Source of the DNA: Snodgrassella gandavensis
Lineage (GTDB): Bacteria; Pseudomonadota; Gammaproteobacteria; Burkholderiales; Neisseriaceae
Direction of reading: 5' to 3'
Length of the DNA: 43,937 nucleotides
Assembly: GCF_914768025.1 (NCBI RefSeq)
Contig: NZ_CAJZCE010000018.1
Location: 1 to 43,937, forward strand
Shown here: positions 1 through 8,580 of the stretch, piece after piece
Layout: each line of letters opens with the position of its first letter
How positions within the stretch are numbered: position 1 is the first letter of the stretch
Notes under the pieces: generated by a model
Database searches by the model: none
Told to the model about the DNA's origin: nothing
The model's input: only the letters and a program-made list of their open reading frames with translations
Translations under genes and position numbers: made by a program

Positions 1-39
1 TAAAATAGATACGATCTGATGTTCAGTCATCTTTTTCAT
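1..39 (-). CDS. IS3-family transposase OrfA, N-terminal fragment
   Basis: Thirteen codons are visible, reading MKKMTEHQIVSIL. This matches the usual opening of IS3-family OrfA proteins, a short basic start followed by (T)EEQI(V/I)xxL, which begins a helix-turn-helix DNA-binding domain. An AGAGGA ribosome site lies seven bases before the ATG at 39. The rest lies outside the window, so intactness cannot be judged. Confidence 0.7.
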   Translation of the reverse strand, partial: MKKMTEHQIVSIL

Positions 40-111
40 GTTTAAATCCTCTGTTGGTTAATGAAGAGAATTTTCTACTTCGGAGCTGTACTATTTTAGG
101 GGGTAGTTACA
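1..111 (-). mobile_element. 5' end of an IS3-family insertion sequence (runs off window)
   Basis: Read on the minus strand, the segment starts at 111 with TGTAACTACCCCC, a TG-starting terminal repeat of the IS3 type, and continues to a ribosome site and a transposase start. The terminal repeat, including GTACA and GTAGAAAAT blocks, resembles the inverted sequence at 43827-43867 at the other window end, which supports the view that both belong to one IS family. The element extends left of position 1. Assignment to the IS3 family rests on the encoded start and tail; the subgroup is not determined. Confidence 0.75.
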
Positions 112-436
112 CCTGATATCCCGGTTAAAGCTTAGTCCGCCAATAAAATATCTTTTACATATCTCATTTTGATTTGCAGTGATAGCGTTGTTGCTCTATC
201 CGTGCCCGCTATACGCCTATTTGTCAATTTCGTGCCGTTAAGACTATTCACCGTTGAAAAATAAAGCAGTAGCAGATGCCATAGTTAAGAATTCAGTTTT
301 GAAACCGATTAAGCCACGGTCTGGAACATGATAATCTAAATGTATCTGTTCTTTATTAGCTGGCATGGTATGATGATTTAACTGCACTAAACTAATGGTA
401 AAGATGATTTAATTCAACAGTTAAGGATAAGTAACC
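112..436. other. Intergenic region between the IS end and the alcohol dehydrogenase
   Basis: No convincing gene is seen. On the minus strand an open frame ends at a TAA near 138-140 (tail RYVKDILLAD), but it has no supported start and may be a relic or chance. The only clear signal is the ribosome site AGGA at 424-427, nine bases before the ATG at 437. Confidence 0.4.
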
Positions 437-1477
437 ATGAAAGTAGCAGTATTTGTTGCGCCCGGTAAAGTAGCCATACGGGAAATGGACAAACCTGTTA
501 TCCAGAAACCCACCGATGCCATTATCCGTATTGTCCGTGCCTGTGTTTGTGGTTCGGATTTATGGTGGTTTCGCGGTATCAGCCAGCGTGAAGCTGAAAG
601 CACTGTCGGGCATGAAGCGATTGGGGTGGTCGAAGCTGTAGGCAGTGCAGTGACCCACATCCAGAACGGTGATTTTGTTATCGTACCCTTTACGCATGGT
701 TGTGGACATTGTGCTGTCTGCGAGGCCGGTTTTGATGGTAATTGCCAGAATCAGGAACAGGGTGGTAATGGCGGCTATCAAGGTGAGTATCTGCGCTTTA
801 GCAATGCAGACTGGGCACTGGTTAAGATTCCCGGCCAGCCACAGGATTATTCTGATGATGTTCTGAATTCATTGCTTACATTAGCCGATGTCATGGCTAC
901 GGGCTACCATGCAGCGGCCAGTGCTGAAGTTAAACGGGGTGATACTGTAGTGGTGATGGGCGATGGTGCAGTTGGCTTGTGCGGTGTTATTGCAGCGAAA
1001 CTGCGCGGTGCAGAACGCATTATTGCCATGAGCAGGCATCCGGACAGGGCACAACTGGCACAGGAATTCGGTGCCACCGATATCGTGCCGGAACGGGGTG
1101 ATGAAGCAGTTGAAAAAGTATTGTCGCTGACCAGTCAGGCTGGGGCTGATGCCATACTGGAATGCGTAGGTAGCGAGCAATCTTTACAAACGGCCATCGC
1201 AGTAGCGCGAGCGGGGGCTATTGTTGGTTGTGTAGGAGTACCACAGCAGACTGAAATCAAAATTGGCGATATTTTCTGGCGTAATATAGGCTTGCGTGGC
1301 GGTATTGCCAGTGTGACTACTTATGATAAAAACCTGTTATTGCAGGCAGTTTTGAATGAGGAAATTCAGCCGGGGAAAGTCTTTACTCAGCGCTTTGATT
1401 TAACCAATATTCAGGCTGCCTATGATGCAATGGATCAGCGTAAAGCCATTAAGTCTTTACTGATTATCAGCCATTAA
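437..1477 (+). CDS. Zinc-dependent medium-chain alcohol dehydrogenase
   Basis: A 346-residue medium-chain dehydrogenase/reductase that should oxidise an alcohol, or reduce an aldehyde or ketone, with NAD(P) in the cytoplasm. Catalytic zinc ligands are visible as C38 in CGSD and H59-E60 in GHE. The structural zinc lobe has C89, C92, C95 and C103. The Rossmann loop GDGAVG lies at about 175-180. The substrate cannot be named; the C-x-C-G-S-D-L-W-W opening resembles a subgroup of uncharacterised zinc dehydrogenases rather than classic ethanol dehydrogenases. The gene is alone on its strand and converges with an aldo/keto reductase, with a hairpin between them. A second zinc alcohol dehydrogenase, adhP, is at 35510-36523; the two are not close copies. 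Bases 1408-1419 carry an exact AGGCAGCCTGAA on the minus strand. Confidence 0.9.
   Translation: MKVAVFVAPGKVAIREMDKPVIQKPTDAIIRIVRACVCGSDLWWFRGISQREAESTVGHEAIGVVEAVGSAVTHIQNGDFVIVPFTHGCGHCAVCEAGFDGNCQNQEQGGNGGYQGEYLRFSNADWALVKIPGQPQDYSDDVLNSLLTLADVMATGYHAAASAEVKRGDTVVVMGDGAVGLCGVIAAKLRGAERIIAMSRHPDRAQLAQEFGATDIVPERGDEAVEKVLSLTSQAGADAILECVGSEQSLQTAIAVARAGAIVGCVGVPQQTEIKIGDIFWRNIGLRGGIASVTTYDKNLLLQAVLNEEIQPGKVFTQRFDLTNIQAAYDAMDQRKAIKSLLIISH
1408..1419 (-). other. Exact AGGCAGCCTGAA (possible DNA uptake sequence)
   Basis: TTCAGGCTGCCT on the plus strand, within the alcohol dehydrogenase gene, is the reverse complement of the 12-base word also found after pnp. Confidence 0.5.
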
Positions 1478-1481
1478 AAAC

Positions 1482-1526
1482 ACATATTCCCCGCTGGCAC
1501 AGGGAATGGCTTAGCGGGGAGTATGT
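1482..1526. repeat. Long hairpin between convergent genes
   Basis: ACATATTCCCCGCT at 1482-1495 pairs with AGCGGGGAGTATGT at 1513-1526, with one G-T wobble in 14 pairs and a 17-base loop. No T run follows on either strand, so it is not a standard Rho-independent terminator, but its place between two converging genes suggests a 3' end role. Confidence 0.5.
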
Positions 1527-1567
1527 ACTTGCTCAGTAAATGCTGCAAACACTGTTATCCAACTAAA

Positions 1568-2575
1568 TCAGACTATACCTTTCATCCCCTCTGGTAAATA
1601 ACGTTCACCCTGGATATCAATGTGGTATTTCAAATCATTCAACGTCTGCATATCGGCTGCTTCCAGTTGTAAAAAGCTGGCCTGATTATTTTCGTGCAGA
1701 TATTTTTCGTTTTTGGTACCCGGAATCGGTACAATATGCGCCCATTGTGCCAGCAGCCATGCCAGTGCAATCTGCCCCATAGTACAGTTGTATTTGGCAG
1801 TCATGGGTTTTAATGCCTGTAACAGGCGTTTATTGTGTTCCAGATTGCTGTCCTGAAAGCGCGGATTGGTACGGCGAAAATCATTTTCAGCCAAATCTTC
1901 CTTGCCCTGAATCCGGCCGGTGAGAAAACCGCGTCCCAGCGGAGAGTAGGGCACCAAGCCGATATTTAATTTTTTCAGCAGGGGTAGTAATTCATCTTCA
2001 ATATTGCGGGTCCATAGCGAATACTCTGTCTGCACAACTTCGACTGGATAAACTGCACAGGCACGCTGCAAAACCGGAGCGGACACTTCACACAAACCAA
2101 TATGAGCAATCTTGCCAGCCTCTACCAGCTCGGCCAGAGCCTGCATGGTATCCTCAATTGCTGCATCCGGATCAATGCGGTGAATATAAAATAAATCAAT
2201 TTGCTCAATACCCAGTCTGGCCAGAGAATCATCACAGCACTGTTTAATGTATTCAGGGCGATTATTGATATTGCGGTTATAGCCGGCGGTATTACTTCTA
2301 TCAATACCGCATTTGGTGGCGATGGTGAGTTGCGCTCGAGCTGAATCAGGCAGCGTTTTCAGCACAGAACCAATCAGCTTTTCATTTTCACCACGACCAT
2401 ACATATCAGCTGTATCAAGTAGAGTAACACCACTGTCGATAACTTTATGTAAGATTGTGCGTGCATGTGCTGTATCTACCTCACCATAGAATTCACTCAA
2501 GCCCATAGCGCCATAGCCAATGGCTGATACAGTGAGATGCTGACCAAGTTTGCGTTGTGGTAAAGAAAGAGTCAT
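1568..2575 (-). CDS. Aldo/keto reductase
   Basis: A 335-residue NADPH-dependent oxidoreductase of the aldo/keto reductase superfamily, a cytoplasmic TIM barrel that reduces carbonyl compounds. The catalytic tetrad is recognisable: D54 and Y59 in LLDTADMYG, K88 in ATKCG and H132 in FYIHR. It is close to the yeast YakC/plant auxin-induced type (AKR13-like) that reduces assorted aldehydes. The substrate is not predictable. It lies downstream of a LysR regulator on the same strand (gap 197 bases), so that regulator may control it, but the gap contains no clear operator and the link is an inference. Confidence 0.9.
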   Translation of the reverse strand: MTLSLPQRKLGQHLTVSAIGYGAMGLSEFYGEVDTAHARTILHKVIDSGVTLLDTADMYGRGENEKLIGSVLKTLPDSARAQLTIATKCGIDRSNTAGYNRNINNRPEYIKQCCDDSLARLGIEQIDLFYIHRIDPDAAIEDTMQALAELVEAGKIAHIGLCEVSAPVLQRACAVYPVEVVQTEYSLWTRNIEDELLPLLKKLNIGLVPYSPLGRGFLTGRIQGKEDLAENDFRRTNPRFQDSNLEHNKRLLQALKPMTAKYNCTMGQIALAWLLAQWAHIVPIPGTKNEKYLHENNQASFLQLEAADMQTLNDLKYHIDIQGERYLPEGMKGIV

Positions 2576-2772
2576 TATTTATTATCCTGTCAGAATTAGT
2601 TATGCCAAAATTGTTTAGTAAATATTGCATATATTTATTTAAAGTCAGGCAAATGCTTTATTGCTGGTACTGATAGTAAATAATTAAACTTGAGAATAGA
2701 AATACAAAATCATTGATATGAAAAACGTATCAATCTATTGTATCTTTTTTAGGATGGCAGGATACAAAGTCT

Positions 2773-3744
2773 CTATACGGATACAGAAGCTGTATTGTGA
2801 AGCTTAAAGTACCCAATCATCTCATTGATTATGGTGTTTTCCGCCGCCGACTTATGCCAGAGCAGATGCATATCCATAGATAGCTGCTGCTCATGTTTTG
2901 CAGTCAGCCTTTTATACACCACTCCTTGCATCTGTGCCTGCGTCATTGAGGCTGGCAGCAACAGCATACCTCTGCCCATAGCTATTTCCATCAGCATAGT
3001 TAAGAAGTTAGGTAGTTTCTGCTGCAAAGTCAGCGGGGTTGGTAATTGGCTGATTATCTTTTGCAGCCGGTCATACAACGCCGGATTCTGATAACGTTTG
3101 CACCAGTACAGAGGCAAATCCACCACTGTATTCAAATCTACTTTTTCCTGTGCGCAGGCCGGATGATTCTCCGGCAAAGCCAGTAGCATGGTTTCCTGAT
3201 AGACCAATAAACTATTGGCCTGATGACTATTGTGCTTATAATCAGAAATAATCACCAAATCAATATTGCTTTTATTGAATTCAGCCAGCAGCTCTTTGGA
3301 AGAATAGTTTTGCTGCCACAGGTTGATATGTTGCTGGAAGCGGCTGATAAATTCATTGAAGAGCGGAACAAAATTAAACCCCAGAATTTTAGTAATACCA
3401 ATGGTTATCCGTTCAGCAGAGTGATGATTAACATTGCTTATTGCCAGCGATAAACCTTCTAGCCAGCTTCTGGCCTTATCCTGAAACTGTTTACCCTGTG
3501 CAGTAAGCACGACATAGCGGGTATTACGCACGAACAGTGTGGTTTGCAGTTTCTCTTCCAGTGCCTTGATTTGCATGGATAGCGGTGGCTGACTTATCCC
3601 CAGCCTGCTGGCAGCCTTGCGAAAATTGCCTTCTTCACACACTGCCAGAAAATATTGCAACTGCTTAATCGTGGGCAGATGCCGGCTGTAAATAGCCGAA
3701 TTATCCAGCTTATGTTCCGGTTGAACCGGTAGGTGATTACACAT
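2773..3744 (-). CDS. LysR-family transcriptional regulator
   Basis: A 323-residue DNA-binding regulator. A winged helix-turn-helix lies at about residues 27-86, with the recognition helix around AASRLGISQPPLS (44-56), and a periplasmic-binding-protein-like effector domain follows from about residue 110. The N terminus is about 25 residues longer than usual, but the start is well supported: AGGAG sits five bases before the ATG at 3744. LysR proteins often regulate adjacent genes; the aldo/keto reductase downstream on the same strand is the nearest candidate. The effector is unknown. Confidence 0.9.
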   Translation of the reverse strand: MCNHLPVQPEHKLDNSAIYSRHLPTIKQLQYFLAVCEEGNFRKAASRLGISQPPLSMQIKALEEKLQTTLFVRNTRYVVLTAQGKQFQDKARSWLEGLSLAISNVNHHSAERITIGITKILGFNFVPLFNEFISRFQQHINLWQQNYSSKELLAEFNKSNIDLVIISDYKHNSHQANSLLVYQETMLLALPENHPACAQEKVDLNTVVDLPLYWCKRYQNPALYDRLQKIISQLPTPLTLQQKLPNFLTMLMEIAMGRGMLLLPASMTQAQMQGVVYKRLTAKHEQQLSMDMHLLWHKSAAENTIINEMIGYFKLHNTASVSV

Positions 3745-4087
3745 ATTTCTCCTGCTTGATCAGCTTATGCCAGTTTAGTGGCTACCAAATAAACCGTTTT
3801 GCAAGGCAAAAGTATTTATATTTATGCAGACAGAGGCAGCTTTAAATTAAATATTATGAGCTATTTTCATTAATATTATGCAGTTTATAAGCTACCCGAG
3901 TAATTTTCAATGGTAATAGTCTTTGCGTCTGTGATTAGGCTGGAGCAAAGATAGTTGAAATTTGTGTGAACAAATTTATTAATATTAGTATAAAAGGCCA
4001 GATTGAAAAAAGGTGATTTGGGTGTTAATTATTTTCCAAACAATTTTTTAGAATCTGGCCTGTTATATGGCTTCAGTAAAGTCACTG
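3745..4087. other. AT-rich intergenic region
   Basis: No gene is seen. The region lies upstream of the LysR gene and downstream of the ABC permease. Its one structure is the widely spaced inverted repeat at 3995-4061, listed separately. Confidence 0.5.
3995..4061 (-). terminator. Possible long-loop terminator of the ABC transporter operon
   Basis: AGGCCAGATT at 3995-4004 and AATCTGGCCT at 4052-4061 are perfect 10-base inverted repeats with a 47-base AT-rich loop. On the minus strand the second arm is followed by TTTTAT. It lies just after the permease stop. The long loop makes ordinary Rho-independent termination doubtful. Confidence 0.35.
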
Positions 4088-4888
4088 TTAATTGGCTAGT
4101 GAGATATCACGCCGTCTGAATACCAGTGTAGCTATCAGGAAGAAAATGCATGCATAGACAATATTGGCCAGTAAGGCGATATAGAATTCATTCTGAATAG
4201 GGTTTTCGATTGCATCTTTCATTAAATAAATTAAATAGCTATTTACATTTAACGGGCATAATTTATATAACCATCCGTCTGTTGGTAGGTCAAGATAAAT
4301 TAAATTGATTATCGCCCACAGAGCAGCGGCAAAGAAATAATACACAATGCTGCAACCAGTAACGAAAGCAGGGCTGCTGGTCAGGGAAGAAAGCATTAGT
4401 GCAAATGCAGTAAAAAATACTGTAACCGCTAATATGCATAAGGTATATATATTAATATATTTTATTATTACACTAAATTCTGGTAATTGGTGTAGTGTTA
4501 TCAAATGTAATATTAAGGAGATAATTACAAATACAAGCAAAACCACTGGCATTAGTATTGTTAATGCTCCGATTTTTGCCAGTAATATCTTGTAACGTTG
4601 ATAAGGACGTGTGAGGATAAATTTAATTGTACCTCTGGATATTTCTGTACTCAGAATATTGGAAGCATAAATAATGGCGATAAAATTGATAAAACAGTAG
4701 CAAATAGTTATGCCATAAAAAAATGCCTTATTACAATTTGAAGCTGAAAGTGAGTCCGTTGTTTTCGAAAATATAGAACCCATTGTGCTAAAATAGATGA
4801 TTAATACAATTAATAATATTAAAGGTATGATAATCGCGCTGCGAACGTTGCGAAGATATTTACGCCATTCATTAATCAGTAATTTCAT
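4088..4888 (-). CDS. ABC-2 type transporter permease
   Basis: A 266-residue inner-membrane protein with about six hydrophobic segments (roughly residues 17-35, 50-75, 105-130, 150-172, 180-205 and 235-258). The arrangement, including the first extracellular loop and the SRGTIKFILTRP motif around residue 84, fits ABC-2/bacitracin-type permeases that export lipids, peptides or antibiotics. It follows its ATPase by only three bases and the two should form one exporter. The substrate is unknown. The C-terminal codons contain the 10-base GCCGTCTGAA (4111-4120, plus strand), which equals the core of the meningococcal DNA uptake sequence. Confidence 0.85.
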   Translation of the reverse strand: MKLLINEWRKYLRNVRSAIIIPLILLIVLIIYFSTMGSIFSKTTDSLSASNCNKAFFYGITICYCFINFIAIIYASNILSTEISRGTIKFILTRPYQRYKILLAKIGALTILMPVVLLVFVIISLILHLITLHQLPEFSVIIKYINIYTLCILAVTVFFTAFALMLSSLTSSPAFVTGCSIVYYFFAAALWAIINLIYLDLPTDGWLYKLCPLNVNSYLIYLMKDAIENPIQNEFYIALLANIVYACIFFLIATLVFRRRDISLAN

Positions 4889-4891
4889 TGG

Positions 4892-5830
4892 TTAACCCTT
4901 TTTTTGATTATCGCTGTTAATGGAATTAAGGAATGAGTCTTCCAGAGAGTAATGTGTTAGTTTTAAGCCGATTAAGGGTATATTGTTTTCAAGCAGCAGT
5001 TTGGCAATTTCCGCACGTGGGTCGTGATCATTCTGGTTAATTGCGATTTCAAGGCTATTGAGCTGGTTGGTAACCTGATATCCCTTTTGTTGTAATATTT
5101 TTTCTGCCACTAATATATCTCCGCCCACTTCTACGTGAACAATATTATTGGATTTACCGAGGAAATCAGTCATTGTGCCTGCGTATATTTGTCTGCCACG
5201 GTTAACAATAAAGATATCGTTAACAATTTCCTGTAGCTCGGCGAGAAGATGGCTGGAAATAATGATGCTGTTGCCATTGCGGACAAAATTTTTCATCAAG
5301 TTGCGGAAGTCTTTCATTCCCTCAGGGTCGAGGCCATTCATGGGCTCATCCAGAATTAATACTTTGGGCTGATGGATGGTAGCGTTTGCTACGCCCAATC
5401 TTTGCCGCATGCCCAAGGAATAACCTTTAACTTTTTGCTGCTCAGCCCCTTTGAGACCGGTAGAGGCTAAGGATTGTATTATTTCGTTTTTGCTGATTGA
5501 CTGGCGGCTCATATCAGCAAATACCTGTAGATTATTAAAACCAGACATATAATTATAAAATTCAGGGTTTTCAATTATGGTACCCAGATTGAATGCAGCT
5601 TGCTCGTAGTCTTGCTGAATATCATGGCCACAGATTTTAATCTCTCCTGAAGTGGGAAACATTAAACCTGTGAGCATTTTCAGCATGGTGGTTTTGCCGG
5701 CACCATTGGGGCCGATGAAACCCATAATTCGGCCGGGTGCAATTTTGAATGAAATGTTATCCAAAATTTGCCGGCCTTTGATTTTTTTGGAAACATTTTT
5801 TACTTCAATCAGATAATCGGTATTTCCCAC
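4892..5830 (-). CDS. ABC transporter ATP-binding protein (NatA/BcrA type)
   Basis: A 312-residue ATPase that powers the permease encoded directly downstream. Walker A is GPNGAGKTT at about 40-48, the signature is YSLGMRQRLG at about 137-146 (the NatA/Bcr variant of LSGGQ), and Walker B with the catalytic glutamate is VLILDEP at about 157-163. Residues 220-312 form the C-terminal extension common in this subfamily. Members export bacitracin-like peptides, sodium or membrane lipids; the sequence does not tell which. The two-gene unit lacks a neighbouring two-component system. Confidence 0.9.
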   Translation of the reverse strand: MGNTDYLIEVKNVSKKIKGRQILDNISFKIAPGRIMGFIGPNGAGKTTMLKMLTGLMFPTSGEIKICGHDIQQDYEQAAFNLGTIIENPEFYNYMSGFNNLQVFADMSRQSISKNEIIQSLASTGLKGAEQQKVKGYSLGMRQRLGVANATIHQPKVLILDEPMNGLDPEGMKDFRNLMKNFVRNGNSIIISSHLLAELQEIVNDIFIVNRGRQIYAGTMTDFLGKSNNIVHVEVGGDILVAEKILQQKGYQVTNQLNSLEIAINQNDHDPRAEIAKLLLENNIPLIGLKLTHYSLEDSFLNSINSDNQKKG

Positions 5831-6217
5831 GATAAACCTTTCTCATTTTGTGGTTTGATGTAAATCGTTCAGTTGTTGTGTGATTGAATGCATGCCTACT
5901 TCTGAATAGAAAAAAGGAAGGATGTTTTTCCTATTAATAATACGATGAATAATAGTATATTAAACATAATTTAACAATTATACAGGGCAATTGTTTATGC
6001 AGCATAATCTTGTGTCGGGGGTGATGCTGGTATTGGTTAGTTCAGGTTGAGCATTCTGAATAGATAATCCTGTTGTGATAGGTAATCTGTATTGTCTGTG
6101 TAATTGTGCTGTAACTGAACAAGGAAGATAAATATTTGAGACGGGTTTTTGCTGTTGACAGGTTTGAATGCTTTAGCTGCAATAGCTGATTTGAAATGCT
6201 TGGTTTGGGCTGATAAT
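5831..6217. other. Intergenic region upstream of the ABC transporter
   Basis: This AT-rich stretch should hold the promoter of the minus-strand ABC operon. I could not place a single convincing promoter. A 61-codon open frame on the minus strand runs into the tRNA terminator and does not look coding. Confidence 0.45.
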
Positions 6218-6247
6218 AAAAAAGCACAGCAGAAGCTGTGCTTTTTT
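6218..6247 (-). terminator. Terminator of the tRNA-Val/tRNA-Asp unit (works both ways)
   Basis: GCACAGC (6224-6230), loop AGAA and GCTGTGC (6235-6241) form a perfect 7-pair stem with six A bases before and six T bases after, so it can stop transcription from either side. It sits right after the 3' end of tRNA-Asp on the minus strand. Confidence 0.85.
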
Positions 6248-6255
6248 ATATTTTT

Positions 6256-6332
6256 TGGCGCGGCGGACGGGGCTCGAACCCGCGACCCCCGGCGTGACAG
6301 GCCGGTACTCTAACCAACTGAGCTACCACCGC
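6256..6332 (-). tRNA. tRNA-Asp (anticodon GTC)
   Basis: A 77-base tRNA with the CCA end encoded. The acceptor GCGGTGG pairs with CCGCCGC with one G-T wobble, the D arm starts GCTCAGTTGG, the anticodon loop is CTGTCAC, and the T arm contains GGGTTCGAGCCC. This tRNA is the substrate of GluQ, encoded 4.6 kb away at 10977. Confidence 0.97.
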
Positions 6333-6364
6333 GCATATTTTATGCTATGCATAAAACAGAAAAC

Positions 6365-6440
6365 TGGTGGGTGATGACGGAGTCGAACCGCCGACATTCT
6401 GCTTGTAAGGCAGACGCTCTACCAACTGAGCTAATCACCC
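6365..6440 (-). tRNA. tRNA-Val (anticodon TAC)
   Basis: A 76-base tRNA with CCA encoded. Acceptor GGGTGAT pairs perfectly with ATCACCC, the anticodon loop reads CTTACAA, and the T loop contains GGTTCGA. It precedes tRNA-Asp by 32 bases on the same strand and both share one promoter and terminator. Confidence 0.97.
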
Positions 6441-6451
6441 GTGCTTGGGAA

Positions 6452-6487
6452 AGTCGGTATTAAACCAGATATGCTGCCTGATGGCAA
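6452..6487 (-). promoter_or_regulatory. Sigma-70 promoter of the tRNA pair
   Basis: On the minus strand TTGCCA (6482-6487) and TTTAAT (6459-6464) are separated by 17 bases, each matching five of six consensus positions. The predicted start near 6452 is about 12 bases before the mature tRNA-Val end. Confidence 0.8.
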
Positions 6488-6505
6488 GTGCTGATTGTGA
6501 AAAAA

Positions 6506-8476
6506 TTAGCTTGTTCCCTGTAGTGACCAGTTTTCAAAGAGAATTACTTTGTCTCTGAGGCCGAGTACCACCAGTGTGTCTGAGGCTTTGAAGCGGAAAT
6601 CTGGATCAAACTCGCGTAGCTGGTGAGCGTTGCGGCGTACGGAGAGCAGTTTTATGTTCAGTTTGTCCAGTGGCAGGTCGCTGATGCTTTTGCCTACTAG
6701 AAAGGCATCCGGTGGCAGGGTGAAAGCCTGACGGAAGTAATGAACGCTTTCATCGGAAATTTCGTCATCACTGCCGGCAAACAGGCCTTCGAGTGCCTGA
6801 TAGCGGTCTTGACGAATACGCTGCATGATTTGATAGACTTCATCAAATGGTTTGCCTGAGCTTAATAGTGCTTGGCTGGCTAGTGTAAGGCTGGATTCTT
6901 TTTCATCGGAAACGATGTCGTCGGCGCCTATATTGGTGAGGACGGGGATGTTGTCGTCGCTGGTGACGCGCACGATTACTGGCATGGTGGGGGCAATCAG
7001 CATGATGTTGCTGAGGATGTGTTTGGCCTCGGTCATGTTGTTAATGGTGATGAGTACGGTGTTGGCACGTTTTAATCCGGCTGCCTGTAATACTTCCTGC
7101 CTTTTGGCGTCTCCGAAGGTAACTGGTTCACCGGCTGCCTTGGCGGTAGCCACGCGTTCAGCATCCAGATCGATGGCGTAGTAGGGTGTGTCTTCCTGTT
7201 GCAGAACGCGGGCGATACTCTGGCCACAGCGACCGAAGCCGATGATGAGGATATGGTCGGATTTGTTCATGGTGTCAACCAGTATGCTCTGCAAGTCAAC
7301 TGCTTGTTCGTCCCAACTGCGTTTAACCAGCAGTTTGGCGATTATGTCGGCACTTTTCATGATAAAGGGTGCCAGTATCATGGACAGCAGGATGGCAGCT
7401 ATGGCTGCCTGCTGCAACTCGAGTGAAATAAGTTTGAGTGCACCGCTAATGGCTAGTATGACGAAACCGAATTCACCGCCCTGTGCCAGATACAGTGCAG
7501 TTTTGAGGCTGTCGCCGGTATTTTCTTTCATGTAGCGGCAAATGCCATACAATACCAGTGCTTTGAGGATGACAAGTAATGCACATAGCGCCAGTATCAA
7601 TAACCAGCTTGACTGCAAAACCTGTATGTTGAGTTTCATGCCGATGGTAATGAAGAAAAAGCCGAGCAGGATGTCACGGAAAGGACGGATGTCGTCTTCT
7701 ACCTGATAGCGGTATTCTGTTTCTGAAATCAGCATGCCAGCCACGAATGCGCCCAGTGCCAGCGACAGGCCGGCTAGCTGGGTGAGGTAGGCAACGCCCA
7801 GTGTAACCAGCAATACGTTAATCATGAATAGTTCGCTGGATTTGGTGCGTGCAATCAGGCGAAACCATATCGGCATGATTTTGCTGCCGACTACCAGCAG
7901 CAGGCCAAGTGCCAGTGCCATGGTGAGCAGGGCTTTGCCCATTTGCAGCATCAGTCCGTCACTGCTGTGTGCCAGTGCGGGAAACAGGATCATCAGCGGT
8001 ACGACGGCAATATCCTGCATCAGCAATACGCCCATAATCATGTGGCCGTAGTGTTGTCCCAGTTCGTTTTTCTCTACCATGATGCGACTGACGATGGCGG
8101 TAGACGACATGGTCATGGCGGCGGCAAGGGTAAATGCCCATGTGAGCTGGATGCCCATGACGCCAAGTATGATAAAGAGAGCAGTCAGGGTAAGTGCCAC
8201 CTGTAATCCGCCCAGCCCGAGTACCAGCCGGCGCATGGCTTTAAGTTTGCCAATGGAAAACTCCAGTCCGATGCTGAACATGAGGAAGGTAATGCCGATT
8301 TCGCCGATAAATTCGGTGGCATGATTCTGGTTGATTAAATGCAGCCAGCCCGGGCCGGCAATAAAGCCAACCACAAGATAGCCTAGCATGGCGGGAATGT
8401 GCAGACGGCGACAGATGATAGCGGCCAAAACAGCCACCAATAGGATCATCACGACAGGGCCAAGAGAGATATGCAT
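6506..8476 (-). CDS. CPA2-family monovalent cation:proton antiporter (Kef type)
   Basis: A 656-residue inner-membrane protein. Residues 5-380 form about twelve membrane segments of the sodium/proton exchanger domain, with the conserved QDIAVVPLM around 154-162. A linker is followed by a TrkA-N (RCK) nucleotide-binding domain with GFGRCG at 413-418 and a TrkA-C domain at about 570-650. Kef systems exchange potassium for protons and are gated by glutathione adducts or NAD(H). No kefF/kefG ancillary gene is adjacent. Whether it is KefB, KefC or a YbaL-like transporter is not decidable here. The gene probably has its own promoter upstream near 8500. Confidence 0.9.
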   Translation of the reverse strand: MHISLGPVVMILLVAVLAAIICRRLHIPAMLGYLVVGFIAGPGWLHLINQNHATEFIGEIGITFLMFSIGLEFSIGKLKAMRRLVLGLGGLQVALTLTALFIILGVMGIQLTWAFTLAAAMTMSSTAIVSRIMVEKNELGQHYGHMIMGVLLMQDIAVVPLMILFPALAHSSDGLMLQMGKALLTMALALGLLLVVGSKIMPIWFRLIARTKSSELFMINVLLVTLGVAYLTQLAGLSLALGAFVAGMLISETEYRYQVEDDIRPFRDILLGFFFITIGMKLNIQVLQSSWLLILALCALLVILKALVLYGICRYMKENTGDSLKTALYLAQGGEFGFVILAISGALKLISLELQQAAIAAILLSMILAPFIMKSADIIAKLLVKRSWDEQAVDLQSILVDTMNKSDHILIIGFGRCGQSIARVLQQEDTPYYAIDLDAERVATAKAAGEPVTFGDAKRQEVLQAAGLKRANTVLITINNMTEAKHILSNIMLIAPTMPVIVRVTSDDNIPVLTNIGADDIVSDEKESSLTLASQALLSSGKPFDEVYQIMQRIRQDRYQALEGLFAGSDDEISDESVHYFRQAFTLPPDAFLVGKSISDLPLDKLNIKLLSVRRNAHQLREFDPDFRFKASDTLVVLGLRDKVILFENWSLQGTS

Positions 8477-8580
8477 AATATGTTGATTTTATTTATTTAA
8501 AATTTTATTATCATATTTTAACATAGAAGCTTTGGCTTGTGCGGACTTATCCTTATTTAAGACTGTTTTTTTGAGGCAGA

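Noticed and set aside
4088-5830. Antimicrobial peptide self-immunity system
   Set aside because: The transporter is BcrA/NatA-like, but no peptide gene, two-component system or modification enzyme lies nearby.
6042-6227. 61-codon minus-strand ORF before the tRNA terminator
   Set aside because: It begins within the tRNA terminator hairpin region, has a low-complexity composition and no ribosome site.
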